Below are positions 32,686 to 41,225 of a stretch of 45,107 bases of DNA, piece after piece. The notes under the pieces were generated by a model. The model was not told the origin of the DNA and made no database searches. It worked only from the letters and a program-made list of their open reading frames with translations. Position 1 is the first letter of the stretch. Each line of letters begins with the position of its first letter. The translations under genes and the position numbers were made by a program. Location of the stretch: positions 1 to 45,107 of the forward strand of contig CALMYE010000261.1 of assembly GCA_937873425.1 (NCBI GenBank). The letters run 5' to 3'. This DNA is from an uncultured Sphingopyxis sp. Its GTDB lineage: Bacteria; Pseudomonadota; Alphaproteobacteria; Sphingomonadales; Sphingomonadaceae.

Positions 32686-34038
32686 CTATTTTCGCAAATC
32701 GGCCATGCCGAGCTCCTGCCACATCCAGGTAAAATCGAAGGTCGCCATGGGATCGCCCGTCTCGCGCGACTTGGCCGAACCGTTCTCTAGATATTTGAGC
32801 CACTCCGCCACTTTGGACCTCCCGGCCTTGGTGCGGGCCAGCGCGCGCGGTGTCCGGTCACGCAGCATCGGAACCGGATGATCGAGCGCCTTGGCATATT
32901 CGCGGGCCAGCATCTCGTGAACCACACGCTCAATTTCCTCGGGCGGCAGGTCCGGCCCTTCGTCCCGTCCACCATTCCCCGCATCGTCAGCAAGCATTTG
33001 CGCCAGTGTTCGGATTTCGGTCAGCGGCGGGCCGATCCGCTCGCCCAGCCATTCAGCCATCGTTGCCCTCGCCACCTCGGCGCGCTCGGCGCTGTTGACC
33101 TCAACCACCAGTTGCCGCCCCTTCAGTTCGACATTGGCGAAGACCGGCGTGCCGTCGTCCATGGTGGTGGCAATGGCCTGTTTGCCCCTGCCCGGCTTGC
33201 GCGCGGCGGCCTTCGGCGCCAGCCAGTTCCAGAAGCTGTCGCTGGCCGGCTCCAGCCATGCGGCGGCATCGAGCATGCGGGTCACGGTCTGCCGGTTCGC
33301 ACCCTTGGCCAGCGGGAAGACGATCCGATGAAACACCACGTCCTCGCCATCGGCGTTGACCAATTCGGGCAAGCCAGTCGCTGCCTGCATGCCCAGCGCA
33401 TCAAGCAACCAGACGCCGGTGAACAGCGGCGCGCTGGAGCCGAGCAAGGCGCCCTGATCCGGCGCGCCAGCTTCGGCTTCCAGGCGGGCAAAGCTGGCGA
33501 TCAGCTCGGTGCTGGCGTCCGGCCCGAACGGCAGCAGGGCGCCAGAAATCCCCCATCGCCCGTTCACCTGGACAACTCGCGTTGCAATTCTGTCCCAATT
33601 GACGAGCGTCCGGGTCGCGCTGCGCTCGATGACCGTGACCGGTTCGCCTTCCCGCAGCAGATCGGTGAGCCGCATCGACTGGCCCGGCACGACCTCGCTG
33701 ACCTCGTAGAGAGACATCGCTGCGCCGCGCAGCGCCCGCATATAGGCCTTGTCCGGAGCCTTTTCGCTCCAGCCCCGCCGCTTGAGATAGGTGTCGACGA
33801 GGTTGCAGCCGTCCTCCCAATCATCGCGGCCCATCAGGTCCTCGAAAGCGCAGCCCCACAGAGGCCCTTCCCAATGGTGGCCCACCGCGTCGAAAATCGC
33901 CTCGGGTTCCAGGCCTGTTGCCGCGCAAACCGGATCGAGATGCAGCGCCAGGATGGCGTCAAGCCGTTCGTCCCACGGCGCGCGCTCGGCAAACCGGATG
34001 AGCCCGCCAAGATCGTGACCGGCATTGCTCTTCGACAT
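32686..34038 (-). CDS. Unknown 450-aa protein with a DUF2384-like C-terminal motif
   Basis: The ATG at 34038 is preceded by GGTGGGA. Most of the protein is unrecognised: an acidic N-terminus with Trp-Glu-Gly-Pro-Leu-Trp-Gly-Cys, a central region of predicted mixed fold, and an acidic linker near residues 340-375. Near residue 385 lies Leu-Asp-His-Pro-Val-Pro-Met-Leu-Arg-Asp-Arg-Thr-Pro-Arg followed by Ala-Arg-Thr-Lys-Ala-Gly-Arg. This resembles the toxin-binding segment of MbcA/ParS/Xre (DUF2384) antitoxins. It ends 77 bases upstream of the S8 protease start, in the same direction, so the two probably form an operon. Function is inferred only. Confidence 0.7.
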   Translation of the reverse strand: MSKSNAGHDLGGLIRFAERAPWDERLDAILALHLDPVCAATGLEPEAIFDAVGHHWEGPLWGCAFEDLMGRDDWEDGCNLVDTYLKRRGWSEKAPDKAYMRALRGAAMSLYEVSEVVPGQSMRLTDLLREGEPVTVIERSATRTLVNWDRIATRVVQVNGRWGISGALLPFGPDASTELIASFARLEAEAGAPDQGALLGSSAPLFTGVWLLDALGMQAATGLPELVNADGEDVVFHRIVFPLAKGANRQTVTRMLDAAAWLEPASDSFWNWLAPKAAARKPGRGKQAIATTMDDGTPVFANVELKGRQLVVEVNSAERAEVARATMAEWLGERIGPPLTEIRTLAQMLADDAGNGGRDEGPDLPPEEIERVVHEMLAREYAKALDHPVPMLRDRTPRALARTKAGRSKVAEWLKYLENGSAKSRETGDPMATFDFTWMWQELGMADLRK

Positions 34039-34093
34039 TCGATCCCACCCTTTCCCTATACTGCCTGCGAGGCAGACCCCAGGCTACCTGCCG

Positions 34094-35407
34094 TCAAACC
34101 CTGCGACCCGCCAGCAGCCGCGCGGCCGCATTGGAGGCGGGCGCAAGCCGGCGGCCATAGCGCAGCGCGGTCCCGACCGAGGACCAGCGCAAGGCCTGGG
34201 CAATCGGGCCGGCATCCTCGCCGCTGGCGAACAGGTCCTGGGTCAGCCCCACGCGCAGCGAATGCGTGCTCAGGCCGCCCAGCGCAATCTCGAGATCCTC
34301 GCCCATCAGATCGACCAGCCCCATGTCCGCCGCCGCCAGCGCCCGCTTGCGGATGATCGACCGCACCGCCGCCACGGTCAGCGCGGTGTCGCCGACGACG
34401 TAGGTGACGCTGGCTTGCCGCGCGGGAATGGCCGCCATGCGCTCACGGTCAACGCCGGCGTTGTAGGCGAGATCGGCGATGGCGAGCGCCCGGCGGCCGG
34501 GGTGGCCCTTGGTGCGGATCACCCCGACGCGGCGGTACAACGGTCCGGTGCGGATCGCGGCAGCCTCGCGCCAGAGAGCGATCCGCCGGACGGTTTCAGG
34601 AGACACCCAGACAGAGGCCCCCTGCCCTTCCTGATCGGTCTTCGAGCGATCGATGTCGAGCAGGCCGCTGCCATCGTCCTGGACTTCGAGCGCCTCGACC
34701 CTCGCCTCCAGAATTTCCGACACGCGCAATCCCGCATCGTAGCCGAGCGACAGCAGCGCCGCATCGCGCAGGCCCGGAAGGTCGGTTCCGCAGGCTTCCA
34801 TCAGCGCCGCCAGCGTGAATCCCTTGACCGGAGCGTTGCCGATCGCTTCCCCGAGCCGCAATCCGGCGGCCTGCCGCTGGGCCTTGCCCTGGCGGCGGCG
34901 CAGACCCTTCATCGCGTCGCGGACCAGCGAACTCGATACGGCGCTGGGGATTCCAAGCAGTCCATGCACCGTCGCCAGCGTCGCCAGCTTGCGGGCGATA
35001 GTCGCGGGCTTCTGGTTACTGGCCTCAAGATGGTCGATCCACTCGGCAATGCGCTCGGCCGAAGCGGGGAGACCAGCTCCGGCCTGTTCGCTCGCGAACA
35101 GGGTATAGCCTTCAAGATCGCAGGTCATCGCGCGCAGTGTCGCCGGGCTGCGCGCCTCGAGCGCCTTGGTGAAATTGACCTTGGCCACGGCGGTATCGCC
35201 ATCGACCAAGCTGGAGAGGACGGCGACGAACCGTTCGACCGTCGTCAAGCCCGGCCTCGCCCGGCGCTTGGGCAGACGCGCTTCGCTGGGGCCAAGCACC
35301 GTGACGACCTCGCCTTCGGGCACTGGCGTCCTATCGGAAAGGCTGGTTGGCGATGCCAAGACCAATTTGCGCTTCATCGGGGCCGAATACCATGGCGAAA
35401 CGGCCAT
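34094..35407 (-). CDS. Tyrosine recombinase (phage-type integrase family)
   Basis: This 437-residue protein has the catalytic residues of the tyrosine recombinase family: Arg228 in Ala-Gly-Leu-Arg-Val-Ser-Glu, His382-x-x-Arg385 in Ser-Thr-His-Ser-Leu-Arg-Val-Gly, Trp408 and the nucleophile Tyr417 in Leu-Arg-Tyr-Gly-Arg. The N-terminal SAM-like DNA-binding domain is at about 75-175. Start codons at 35407 and 35377 are both in frame. Neither has a strong ribosome site. It is divergent from a winged-helix gene, with an AT-rich region of about 90 bases between, and lies 55 bases upstream of the 450-residue gene. It may resolve cointegrates of the nearby Tni transposon or move the cargo. Confidence 0.88.
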   Translation of the reverse strand: MAVSPWYSAPMKRKLVLASPTSLSDRTPVPEGEVVTVLGPSEARLPKRRARPGLTTVERFVAVLSSLVDGDTAVAKVNFTKALEARSPATLRAMTCDLEGYTLFASEQAGAGLPASAERIAEWIDHLEASNQKPATIARKLATLATVHGLLGIPSAVSSSLVRDAMKGLRRRQGKAQRQAAGLRLGEAIGNAPVKGFTLAALMEACGTDLPGLRDAALLSLGYDAGLRVSEILEARVEALEVQDDGSGLLDIDRSKTDQEGQGASVWVSPETVRRIALWREAAAIRTGPLYRRVGVIRTKGHPGRRALAIADLAYNAGVDRERMAAIPARQASVTYVVGDTALTVAAVRSIIRKRALAAADMGLVDLMGEDLEIALGGLSTHSLRVGLTQDLFASGEDAGPIAQALRWSSVGTALRYGRRLAPASNAAARLLAGRRV

Positions 35408-35498
35408 GTCACTATATGTAATCTCCCATTATCATTAGTGCACTTCAAAGCCCTAACAGCTATGGTACAGTTAACTCCAGTTTGCTAGGCCTGTGTCG

Positions 35499-36701
35499 AT
35501 GGCGAATTTCGAAGCCCATTTTGCCGGATTCCATCCGCTCCAGGCGGACGAAGACGCATCGCCCGAAGCGCTCATGCTGGCCCGCTCGCGCGCCGCGCTT
35601 GCCTGGGGCCGATTGCAGGGTCTGGTAGCACATCTCGAGCCCGGCGTCGCCGATCTGCTCGCCGCCAGCGTCATTCATGCACAGCTGCGTGATGCCCTAT
35701 CCCAAGCGGGCCACGCCGGCGCCGCAGCAGAGATCGACCTCTGGCTTTGCGGCCTTGCCGCGCCTCCGGCCGAAGGCCCGCACGTCTTCGCGGATCCCTG
35801 GGGAATCACGCATGCGATCCTCACCGAGCTGTCGCTCGCCCGCTGGGAGCCGATCGCGCGGGCTGCGCAGCGCCTGCGCGCGGCGGCCGGCCCGGATCGC
35901 GGGTGCGCCGGCCCCGCCGACCCGCTCTCGCCGCGCGAGGCGATTGCGCTCGCTGGCCAGCTGGCCAGTGACGCGGTCCCGCACAGCGACAGCACCTGGC
36001 CGCTCGTGGCCATCGACCACCTCCACGCTGCTGCTGCGGCATCGACCGAATTCGCCCCGAGCGAGCCCGACCAGTGGCTGCTCGACCTTCCAGGTGGGCC
36101 GATGGCCCTCGCGCAGCCGCGCGCCAGAACGCCGCTCTGGGCGATCGATCTCGTGGCCGGTGCAGCCCTGTCGGGGTCCGCGCCCGGCACAGTCCCCCTC
36201 CCCTGCCCCGGCGCGCTGCGCGCCGAGGCGCTGGCACCCTGGCTATGGCCGCGCGAACGCGGCATTCTGGTCGCCGAGGCGCTCGAATCTAGCGCGGAGC
36301 GGCTCGCAAGGCTGGTTGAACAGGCCCGGACGCGCCATCACCACATGACCTCCACCCTTGCAGACCTGCGCTCGAATTCGCGCGCGCCCCTGCTCTACAC
36401 CCTGCTCGCAGGGTTCGGACCCTTGCGCCCGGGCCAGATCGAGCGTGCCCTCCACCTGTCCAAGAACGGCGCGCGCGAACTGGTCAAATCGCTGAAAACT
36501 GCGGGCCTTGCCGAGATCGAGCGGCATCGCGGTCAGGTCCTGATCCGTGCGAGCCTGGCGGGCGGCACGGGACGCGAGACAGATCCAGGAGTGGACCTGT
36601 CTCCCGTGCTCTCGGCTGAAAGCCTCGCCGAATTCGACGACGCCATGGCCGCCATCGACCGGCTGCTCGCCCGCTCGAATGGGTCGGCGTCGAAAGAATG
36701 A
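35499..36701 (+). CDS. Winged-helix DNA-binding protein (400 aa), unknown family
   Basis: The ATG at 35499 has AGG placed suitably upstream. A GTG six bases earlier is in frame. Residues 1-280 are Ala-rich and helical, with no recognised domain. Residues about 300-350 read as a winged helix: Gly-Pro-Leu-Arg-Pro-Gly-Gln-Ile-Glu-Arg-Ala-Leu then Ser-Lys-Asn-Gly-Ala-Arg-Glu-Leu-Val and a wing near Val-Leu-Ile-Arg. The protein seems paralogous to the truncated protein at 40608. Its last 168 bases overlap the end of tniQ on the other strand. It may regulate the recombinase it is divergent from. Confidence 0.7.
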   Translation: MANFEAHFAGFHPLQADEDASPEALMLARSRAALAWGRLQGLVAHLEPGVADLLAASVIHAQLRDALSQAGHAGAAAEIDLWLCGLAAPPAEGPHVFADPWGITHAILTELSLARWEPIARAAQRLRAAAGPDRGCAGPADPLSPREAIALAGQLASDAVPHSDSTWPLVAIDHLHAAAAASTEFAPSEPDQWLLDLPGGPMALAQPRARTPLWAIDLVAGAALSGSAPGTVPLPCPGALRAEALAPWLWPRERGILVAEALESSAERLARLVEQARTRHHHMTSTLADLRSNSRAPLLYTLLAGFGPLRPGQIERALHLSKNGARELVKSLKTAGLAEIERHRGQVLIRASLAGGTGRETDPGVDLSPVLSAESLAEFDDAMAAIDRLLARSNGSASKE

Positions 36702-37924
36702 CCTGGCAGGTCGAGCACAATGCGAAACGCGGGATGGGCAAAGCGCCGGGTCAACCGCTTGTGGAGCAGTCCCGGATTTCCAAGGCAATCCTCCCACGGA
36801 TCGGGGCGCCCGGTCGCTGCGGGGACGAAATCGTCGGCCAATCCGCACTGCTTCAGGAAGAACAGGGCATCCTGGAACCCGCGCAAGCAGCTGAGCGGAG
36901 ATTTCGCGGCACTGGCAAGCTCGGCTGCGTAGCGGCGGCGTACCTCGCTCGCCAGGACCTCGCGCTGTCGGCGCACCACTTGCGCCGCATGCACCGCAGG
37001 GTAGCCCAGCCAGGCCTGCTCGAGCTTCTGTCCGGCGACCTCCAGCACGCGGCGTTTGCGGTCAAGCTCGCGCTTCCCCACCGCTGCGATCGCGGCCGCG
37101 AGATCGGCCAGGCCGGGCACCGCGCCGCGAGCGGCTCGCCTTACCGGACCACGCGCCGGCTGCGCATCGAAGCGGAACGTGCGGTCCATCCGTTCGGCTT
37201 CTTCCACATTGCTGCTGTGCAGCGCCGCCAGCAACAGGTGGCGCGAAGGCGCAATATGGAACCGGTTGCCGATCAATGCCGCGATGTATCGCTTTGAAAA
37301 CGCGTAAGAGCTGGGTTCACTGCCACGCAGATGGGCACGGGAAATAACGAGATTCCAGGCGAGGCGAGTGCTGACCAAAGTAAACCGCGCCATCTGCTCG
37401 CGTGTCCGCTCCACCGTCTCCTCCAGCAGCCGCTGCGCCGCCATCGAGCGCCCCAGCGCCATGATGCCCCGAAGATCGATTAGCAGCAGATCATGGCGCT
37501 CGCAGCGCAGGGTAACGCGCAGGATCCAGCTCCGCTCAATCCGCCACTGCGCGCCGCTTTCCAGCCAGTCGAGCCAGCATTGCGCGCACCCGATCGAGCG
37601 CAGCGCCGGGGGCAGCAGGTCGCCGCGGGGACACCCCACGAAAGTCCGCAGAATGGCCTTCTCCGGCAGCGCCGTGGCCCAGGCCAACCGCTCGACTATG
37701 ACCCTGCGCCGCTCTGCGGTGCCATCGGCTAATGAGGCCAGGTCACAGGTAGCGAGGGCTGTCTCGATGCCGAGATGGCTGAACAGCGCCTTGCGCGTGG
37801 TTTCATGCCGCGCGGCCAGACGATGCAGCCAGGATTCAAAGCATTCCCCCGCCAGGGGCCTGACCCGGAAGGCCAGCGGCTCGATCTCGGCTCTGCCCTG
37901 AGCGGCGCCCATCCCGGCGCTCAA
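36533..37924 (-). CDS. tniQ: TniQ-like transposition target protein
   Basis: This protein of about 463 residues carries a TniQ zinc-finger pattern: Cys113-x2-Cys116 in Ile-Gly-Cys-Ala-Gln-Cys-Trp, then Cys141-x2-His144 in Leu-Arg-Cys-Glu-Arg-His-Asp. TniQ/TnsD proteins guide target choice for Tn5053 and Tn7-like elements. The start is a TTG at 37924 overlapping the tniB stop. An ATG at 37912 is an alternative. The C-terminal about 55 residues are low-complexity and antisense to the winged-helix gene, so the true end could have drifted. Order tniA-tniB-tniQ is that of the family. Confidence 0.82.
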   Translation of the reverse strand: MSAGMGAAQGRAEIEPLAFRVRPLAGECFESWLHRLAARHETTRKALFSHLGIETALATCDLASLADGTAERRRVIVERLAWATALPEKAILRTFVGCPRGDLLPPALRSIGCAQCWLDWLESGAQWRIERSWILRVTLRCERHDLLLIDLRGIMALGRSMAAQRLLEETVERTREQMARFTLVSTRLAWNLVISRAHLRGSEPSSYAFSKRYIAALIGNRFHIAPSRHLLLAALHSSNVEEAERMDRTFRFDAQPARGPVRRAARGAVPGLADLAAAIAAVGKRELDRKRRVLEVAGQKLEQAWLGYPAVHAAQVVRRQREVLASEVRRRYAAELASAAKSPLSCLRGFQDALFFLKQCGLADDFVPAATGRPDPWEDCLGNPGLLHKRLTRRFAHPAFRIVLDLPGHSFDADPFERASSRSMAAMASSNSARLSAESTGDRSTPGSVSRPVPPARLARIRT

Positions 37925-38763
37925 TCCGGGCTATAGGGGGTAAAGAGCTGCAAGGCCTCGCTGATATCGTCGTGCGCTACCAGCACGCGATCGTGCCGCT
38001 TGGCGACCTTTGCCGACCAGTGCAGGATCCGTTTGAAATTGCCGGTTACCCCGCCGCTTTCGCGCCAGATCCGCTCGGCGAACGCGGGCTCGGCGAGATG
38101 TTCGGGCTCGGCCATGTCCATGCCCATCGCCAGCGCCCGGATCAGGCGCTGCGACGGCTCTCCCGGCTCCCACAGCGGCAATCTGAGCATGATCGAACGA
38201 AAGGCGAGTTCGACATCGTCGGCGAAGATCTGGCGGGCGACATCAAGCCCGGCCACGACCAGCGGCACGTTGCCAGCGCTCATCAGAAAGCGGAAGGCAT
38301 CGAGCGTATCGCGCCGCGCGACCCCGCTGGCGGTCAGGATCACATGGACATTGTCGATCGCGACCAGCCTCGTCCCCTGCGCGGCCAACAGATCGACCAC
38401 CTTGAAATCGGCGGTTTTGTGCGTGTTTGTCCGGATCGGCCAGCCCTGCTTCCAGAGCAGCGCCAAGTTGATCTTGAGCGAGGTCGGGCTTGAGGGAATG
38501 ACCGTGCGCAGCACGGGTTGGTACCGGGCCTCGCCCCAATCGGCGGGCTCGGGCAAGGCCTCGGTCAGACGCCGCTGCGCCTCGCGCAGGATCGAGGTCT
38601 TGCCCATGCCGGACTGGCCGGTGAGGACGATGCAGGTCGGTCGTTCTTCCGGATCGTCATGCGCAACCTCGACGATGGTCTCGACGGCGTTGCGGGCTTC
38701 GTCGAAGTCGATCCAGAATGTGGATAGGTGCCCCGAGGGCTGCGCGGTGGTGACCGCGCTCAC
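37921..38763 (-). CDS. tniB: TniB, AAA ATPase of the transposition module
   Basis: From the GTG at 38763, whose bases overlap the tniA stop (GTGA), this is 280 residues. A frame opening at 38814 is less likely. A Walker A motif Gly-Gln-Ser-Gly-Met-Gly-Lys-Thr-Ser lies near residues 49-57 and a Walker B Leu-Val-Ala-Ile-Asp-Asn-Val-His further on. TniB/TnsC-type ATPases bind target DNA and activate the transposase. Length and gene order match Tn5053-type tniB. Tight coupling with tniA and tniQ by four-base overlaps supports an intact operon. Confidence 0.9.
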   Translation of the reverse strand: MSAVTTAQPSGHLSTFWIDFDEARNAVETIVEVAHDDPEERPTCIVLTGQSGMGKTSILREAQRRLTEALPEPADWGEARYQPVLRTVIPSSPTSLKINLALLWKQGWPIRTNTHKTADFKVVDLLAAQGTRLVAIDNVHVILTASGVARRDTLDAFRFLMSAGNVPLVVAGLDVARQIFADDVELAFRSIMLRLPLWEPGEPSQRLIRALAMGMDMAEPEHLAEPAFAERIWRESGGVTGNFKRILHWSAKVAKRHDRVLVAHDDISEALQLFTPYSPD

Positions 38764-40433
38764 GGGCGCACCTTCAGCCAGGTATCCTCGCCCAGTTCCC
38801 CCACCGATTTCCACTGAACCGGCTGTTTTAAAAGCTTTTCAGGCGTCCGCAGGTCCGCGAGCGTAAGCCCCTCCCCTTCGCGCCGCTTTGCCCGCCGTCG
38901 CGCCTCCTTGGTGCGAACCCGCGCCTGATGGATTTCCTGGTTTGCCGCTGCGATGGCGCGGGCCGTCGCCGCACGGCCGCCATCGGCCTGGTAGCCGCGG
39001 CCCAGGGCCCTCACCTTGGCCCTGGCGGCTTCCCAGTCCGCCTCCCAGACATCGGGATACTGGCCGATAACCGCCATTTGCACGAAAGAGCCCTCGAGCT
39101 CGGCATAGACATGCTGGATCGTCCGTTCGTCCCAGCTGACCTCGATCTTCTGGCCTATCCGCTTGCCGAGCGCCGGGTGCCAGTAATGGCGATGCTTGAT
39201 CTGGATGCCCCGGGAATGGACCGTCAGCGACTTCGACGGCAGAAATTGGCGAAAAAGCTCGTCCGCATTACACGAGACCGGGAGCAAGGGACCATGGCGC
39301 GCTGCCTCGCGTTCCCACATCTGCGCCGGGCACAACCCGCCGAGCGCGGAATGCGGCGTGTGATGATAAACCGCGATCTGGCACAGCAGCCAGCGCTCGA
39401 ATTCCGCAAGGGTCATCGCCGCTTCAGCCTCGGCGTCGTAGTCATCGCGCGCAGACACGTTCGATCCCGTAGCACCCGGCAAAAGTCTCAGTTTTCCGAC
39501 CATTGTGCCGATCAGCCGCTCGATATGGCCACCCAGATGGGCCGGGCCGGGTTTGCGGACATCCGGGTCGATGCCATTGCGCACGCAGGCCCGCCGAAAC
39601 GACTCCGAGCGATGCGGCTTGGCCTGATCGGCATGCAGGCGCCGGAACAGGCCGAACATCGGGTAGCTGACATCCACACCCAGGTGTTCAAGCACCGGTT
39701 CCTTGGGCAGCAGCGCGCTCGCGACCGCCCTGCCGCACCGGAAAATCGAAGGATCGCCGAAGCTGACATAATAGCCGAGTATCGCACGGGTCCAGATTTC
39801 AATCAGGAACGTGATCCACGGCCGTCCGAGCTCTTCCCGCCGCAGGCTGTCGACCAGGATAACGTCCCCCCTGGTATGGTCCATCTGGACAAGATCGAGG
39901 AAACCATCGCTGCGGTATTCCCCAGGGTGCGCTTCATGCGCGCTGCGGGTCTTGGAGCCCATGCTGGCCTTGGCCCACACACTGCTCGGAATCTCGGCCA
40001 GCAGCCGCTCGATTGTCTTCTCGCTCGGGATCAAATCGGCGGAAAACCGGTGCTCTCCGTTATCTGCATGGAGCAAGCCCCATATTTGCCTAGCCGCTTC
40101 AGCGCGGTTCGGCGGCACCATCTTAAGCGCGATCTTGTTGGTCAGCGCATCAATGGCGCTTCTCACCACCGGGTCGATCCGATGTGAGCCGGGAGGCGGT
40201 CCTCGGGGCTTAGGTGCAAGCGATTCGGCAACCGGATGCGCCCGATACCGCGCGGCCAATGTTCGGATCTGGCGCTCCTTCAAACCGGTGGCTTCGCAAA
40301 TAGCGGCAATCTGCGCCGCCGTCACCGGCCCGGACACCGAAATATGCCTTCGGAAATGCGGGAACAGTGCCAATCCCGCCTCGAGGGACTTGAGGCTGCG
40401 CTTGGGTGCAGGAGACGGCATTCGCTCAATCAT
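38760..40433 (-). CDS. tniA: TniA, DDE transposase (Tn5053/Mu type)
   Basis: This 557-residue transposase has an N-terminal helix-turn-helix region (Leu-Lys-Glu-Arg-Gln-Ile-Arg-Thr-Leu-Ala-Ala at about 51-61) and a DDE catalytic core. The triad is Asp185 in Val-Gln-Met-Asp-His-Thr, Asp269 in Leu-His-Ala-Asp-Gln and Glu305 in Gly-Gly-His-Ile-Glu-Arg. A C-terminal beta domain and a basic tail with Ala-Arg-Arg-Arg-Ala-Lys-Arg follow. It cuts and joins transposon ends. It starts at ATG 40433, about 165 bases inside the presumed right end of the element. All residues needed for activity seem present. Confidence 0.92.
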   Translation of the reverse strand: MIERMPSPAPKRSLKSLEAGLALFPHFRRHISVSGPVTAAQIAAICEATGLKERQIRTLAARYRAHPVAESLAPKPRGPPPGSHRIDPVVRSAIDALTNKIALKMVPPNRAEAARQIWGLLHADNGEHRFSADLIPSEKTIERLLAEIPSSVWAKASMGSKTRSAHEAHPGEYRSDGFLDLVQMDHTRGDVILVDSLRREELGRPWITFLIEIWTRAILGYYVSFGDPSIFRCGRAVASALLPKEPVLEHLGVDVSYPMFGLFRRLHADQAKPHRSESFRRACVRNGIDPDVRKPGPAHLGGHIERLIGTMVGKLRLLPGATGSNVSARDDYDAEAEAAMTLAEFERWLLCQIAVYHHTPHSALGGLCPAQMWEREAARHGPLLPVSCNADELFRQFLPSKSLTVHSRGIQIKHRHYWHPALGKRIGQKIEVSWDERTIQHVYAELEGSFVQMAVIGQYPDVWEADWEAARAKVRALGRGYQADGGRAATARAIAAANQEIHQARVRTKEARRRAKRREGEGLTLADLRTPEKLLKQPVQWKSVGELGEDTWLKVRP

Positions 40434-40597
40434 ACGATTGGCTCCGCTGTAGATTCCCCTGTATCGTCAAATGTAGCATAATCTGTCCGGCCATGCGGCG
40501 TGGAAACGTGCTGCGACAGAGTTATGCGTATTTGAGTCATCCTATCCTATTGATTAAACGTCCTTTTTAGAATTGCAGTCTTTTCTGTCGGCTGACA
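40434..40597. repeat. Probable right transposon end with inverted repeats
   Basis: The segment between tniA and the truncated gene holds an imperfect inverted pair: GCATAATCTGTC at 40476-40487 and GACAGAGTTATGC at 40515-40527. It also holds a TGTCGGCTGACA palindrome-like end at 40586-40597. Tn7/Tn5053 relatives end in TGT...ACA and carry repeated transposase sites inside the ends, so this fits. A matching left end was not located by eye. Confidence 0.35.
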
Positions 40598-40607
40598 CGA
40601 GGCCTAC

Positions 40608-41225
40608 TTGCCCGCCGATCGTGCGCTCGAACGGCTCGATGCGGTGCTGCCGACCCGTGATCCGATGGGGACCCTGCTTGAATGGTTGGCGGAGCTGCGA
40701 ACTGAAGAAATCGACTTTCTCGAAGGCGGCAGCGAGATGCTTCAGGTCGGTGGGTTCGCGGTCACACGTTCAGCGCCGCGGGGGGCGGCCTGGGCTGCGT
40801 CGCTTGCGGCGGCCATGCGGCCACACTTGTTTGGGCTAGGGTCGGCGCCAATGGCGCTTGCTGGGATCATGCCGCGGGCTGTGTTTCGTGAACTCCATGA
40901 AGAGCCGTTGCCCGTTGTGCTTCGCGCGGCGCTCGAGGTAGCCAGCGAAAAGGCTGAGGTCGATTTGCGCTTCCTGCGAAGGGCTGTCGTTCGGGCCGAC
41001 GATGTACTTTCTGGGCTGTATGCCTCTTCGACTGCTCCGCAAACCTGGCGAATGATCGTCAGCTTGGGCCCACTTACCCGAGCTGAGCTCGCTCGGGGAC
41101 TGGGTGTAACAAAGCGCACCGCTTCTCAATCGGTAGCTTCACTTCAGGAGGCAAGTATGGTGCTCCTTCGGCAGACCGACGGCGCTATATTGCCGGCCAG
41201 TGCTGATCTAGAACGGCGCGAATAG
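40608..41225 (+). CDS. N-terminally truncated winged-helix protein
   Basis: The open frame begins at 40596, right after the presumed transposon end, with TTG at 40608 and ATG at 40665 as possible starts, neither with a clear ribosome site. The product (about 205 residues) aligns in layout with the C-terminal half of the 400-residue protein at 35499. It has a similar winged helix Gly-Pro-Leu-Thr-Arg-Ala-Glu-Leu-Ala-Arg-Gly-Leu then Thr-Lys-Arg-Thr-Ala-Ser-Gln-Ser-Val near residues 152-175. About 200 N-terminal residues appear missing, so insertion of the transposon probably broke it. It may now be a pseudogene. Its last 41 bases overlap parB. Confidence 0.55.
   Translation: MPADRALERLDAVLPTRDPMGTLLEWLAELRTEEIDFLEGGSEMLQVGGFAVTRSAPRGAAWAASLAAAMRPHLFGLGSAPMALAGIMPRAVFRELHEEPLPVVLRAALEVASEKAEVDLRFLRRAVVRADDVLSGLYASSTAPQTWRMIVSLGPLTRAELARGLGVTKRTASQSVASLQEASMVLLRQTDGAILPASADLERRE

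Larger units (their letters stand above)
36533..40597 (-). mobile_element. Tn5053-like transposon module tniA-tniB-tniQ
   Basis: Three complete, tightly coupled genes of the Tni transposition system lie at the right side of an accessory block. The right end seems to fall near 40595-40597, where ...GGCTGACA is followed by a reading frame that starts abruptly (see 40596 onward). The left end was not found. Cargo could include the recombinase, the 450-residue protein, the S8 protease and the two genes before them, down to about 29070. A dedicated resolvase (tniR) is absent. The tyrosine recombinase may replace it. Confidence 0.65.

Noticed and set aside
32878-34356. 492-codon open frame on the plus strand opposite the 450-aa gene and the recombinase
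   Set aside because: It is antisense to two genes with recognisable protein features. It is Arg/Pro/Ala-rich without motifs, as expected from GC-rich DNA read on the wrong strand.
34025-35488. 487-codon open frame on the plus strand opposite the tyrosine recombinase
   Set aside because: The minus strand has all catalytic residues of a recombinase. The plus-strand product has no recognisable domain and Arg-rich composition.
38928-40187. 419-codon open frame on the plus strand opposite tniA
   Set aside because: It mirrors the DDE transposase coding frame. No motifs or ribosome site were seen.
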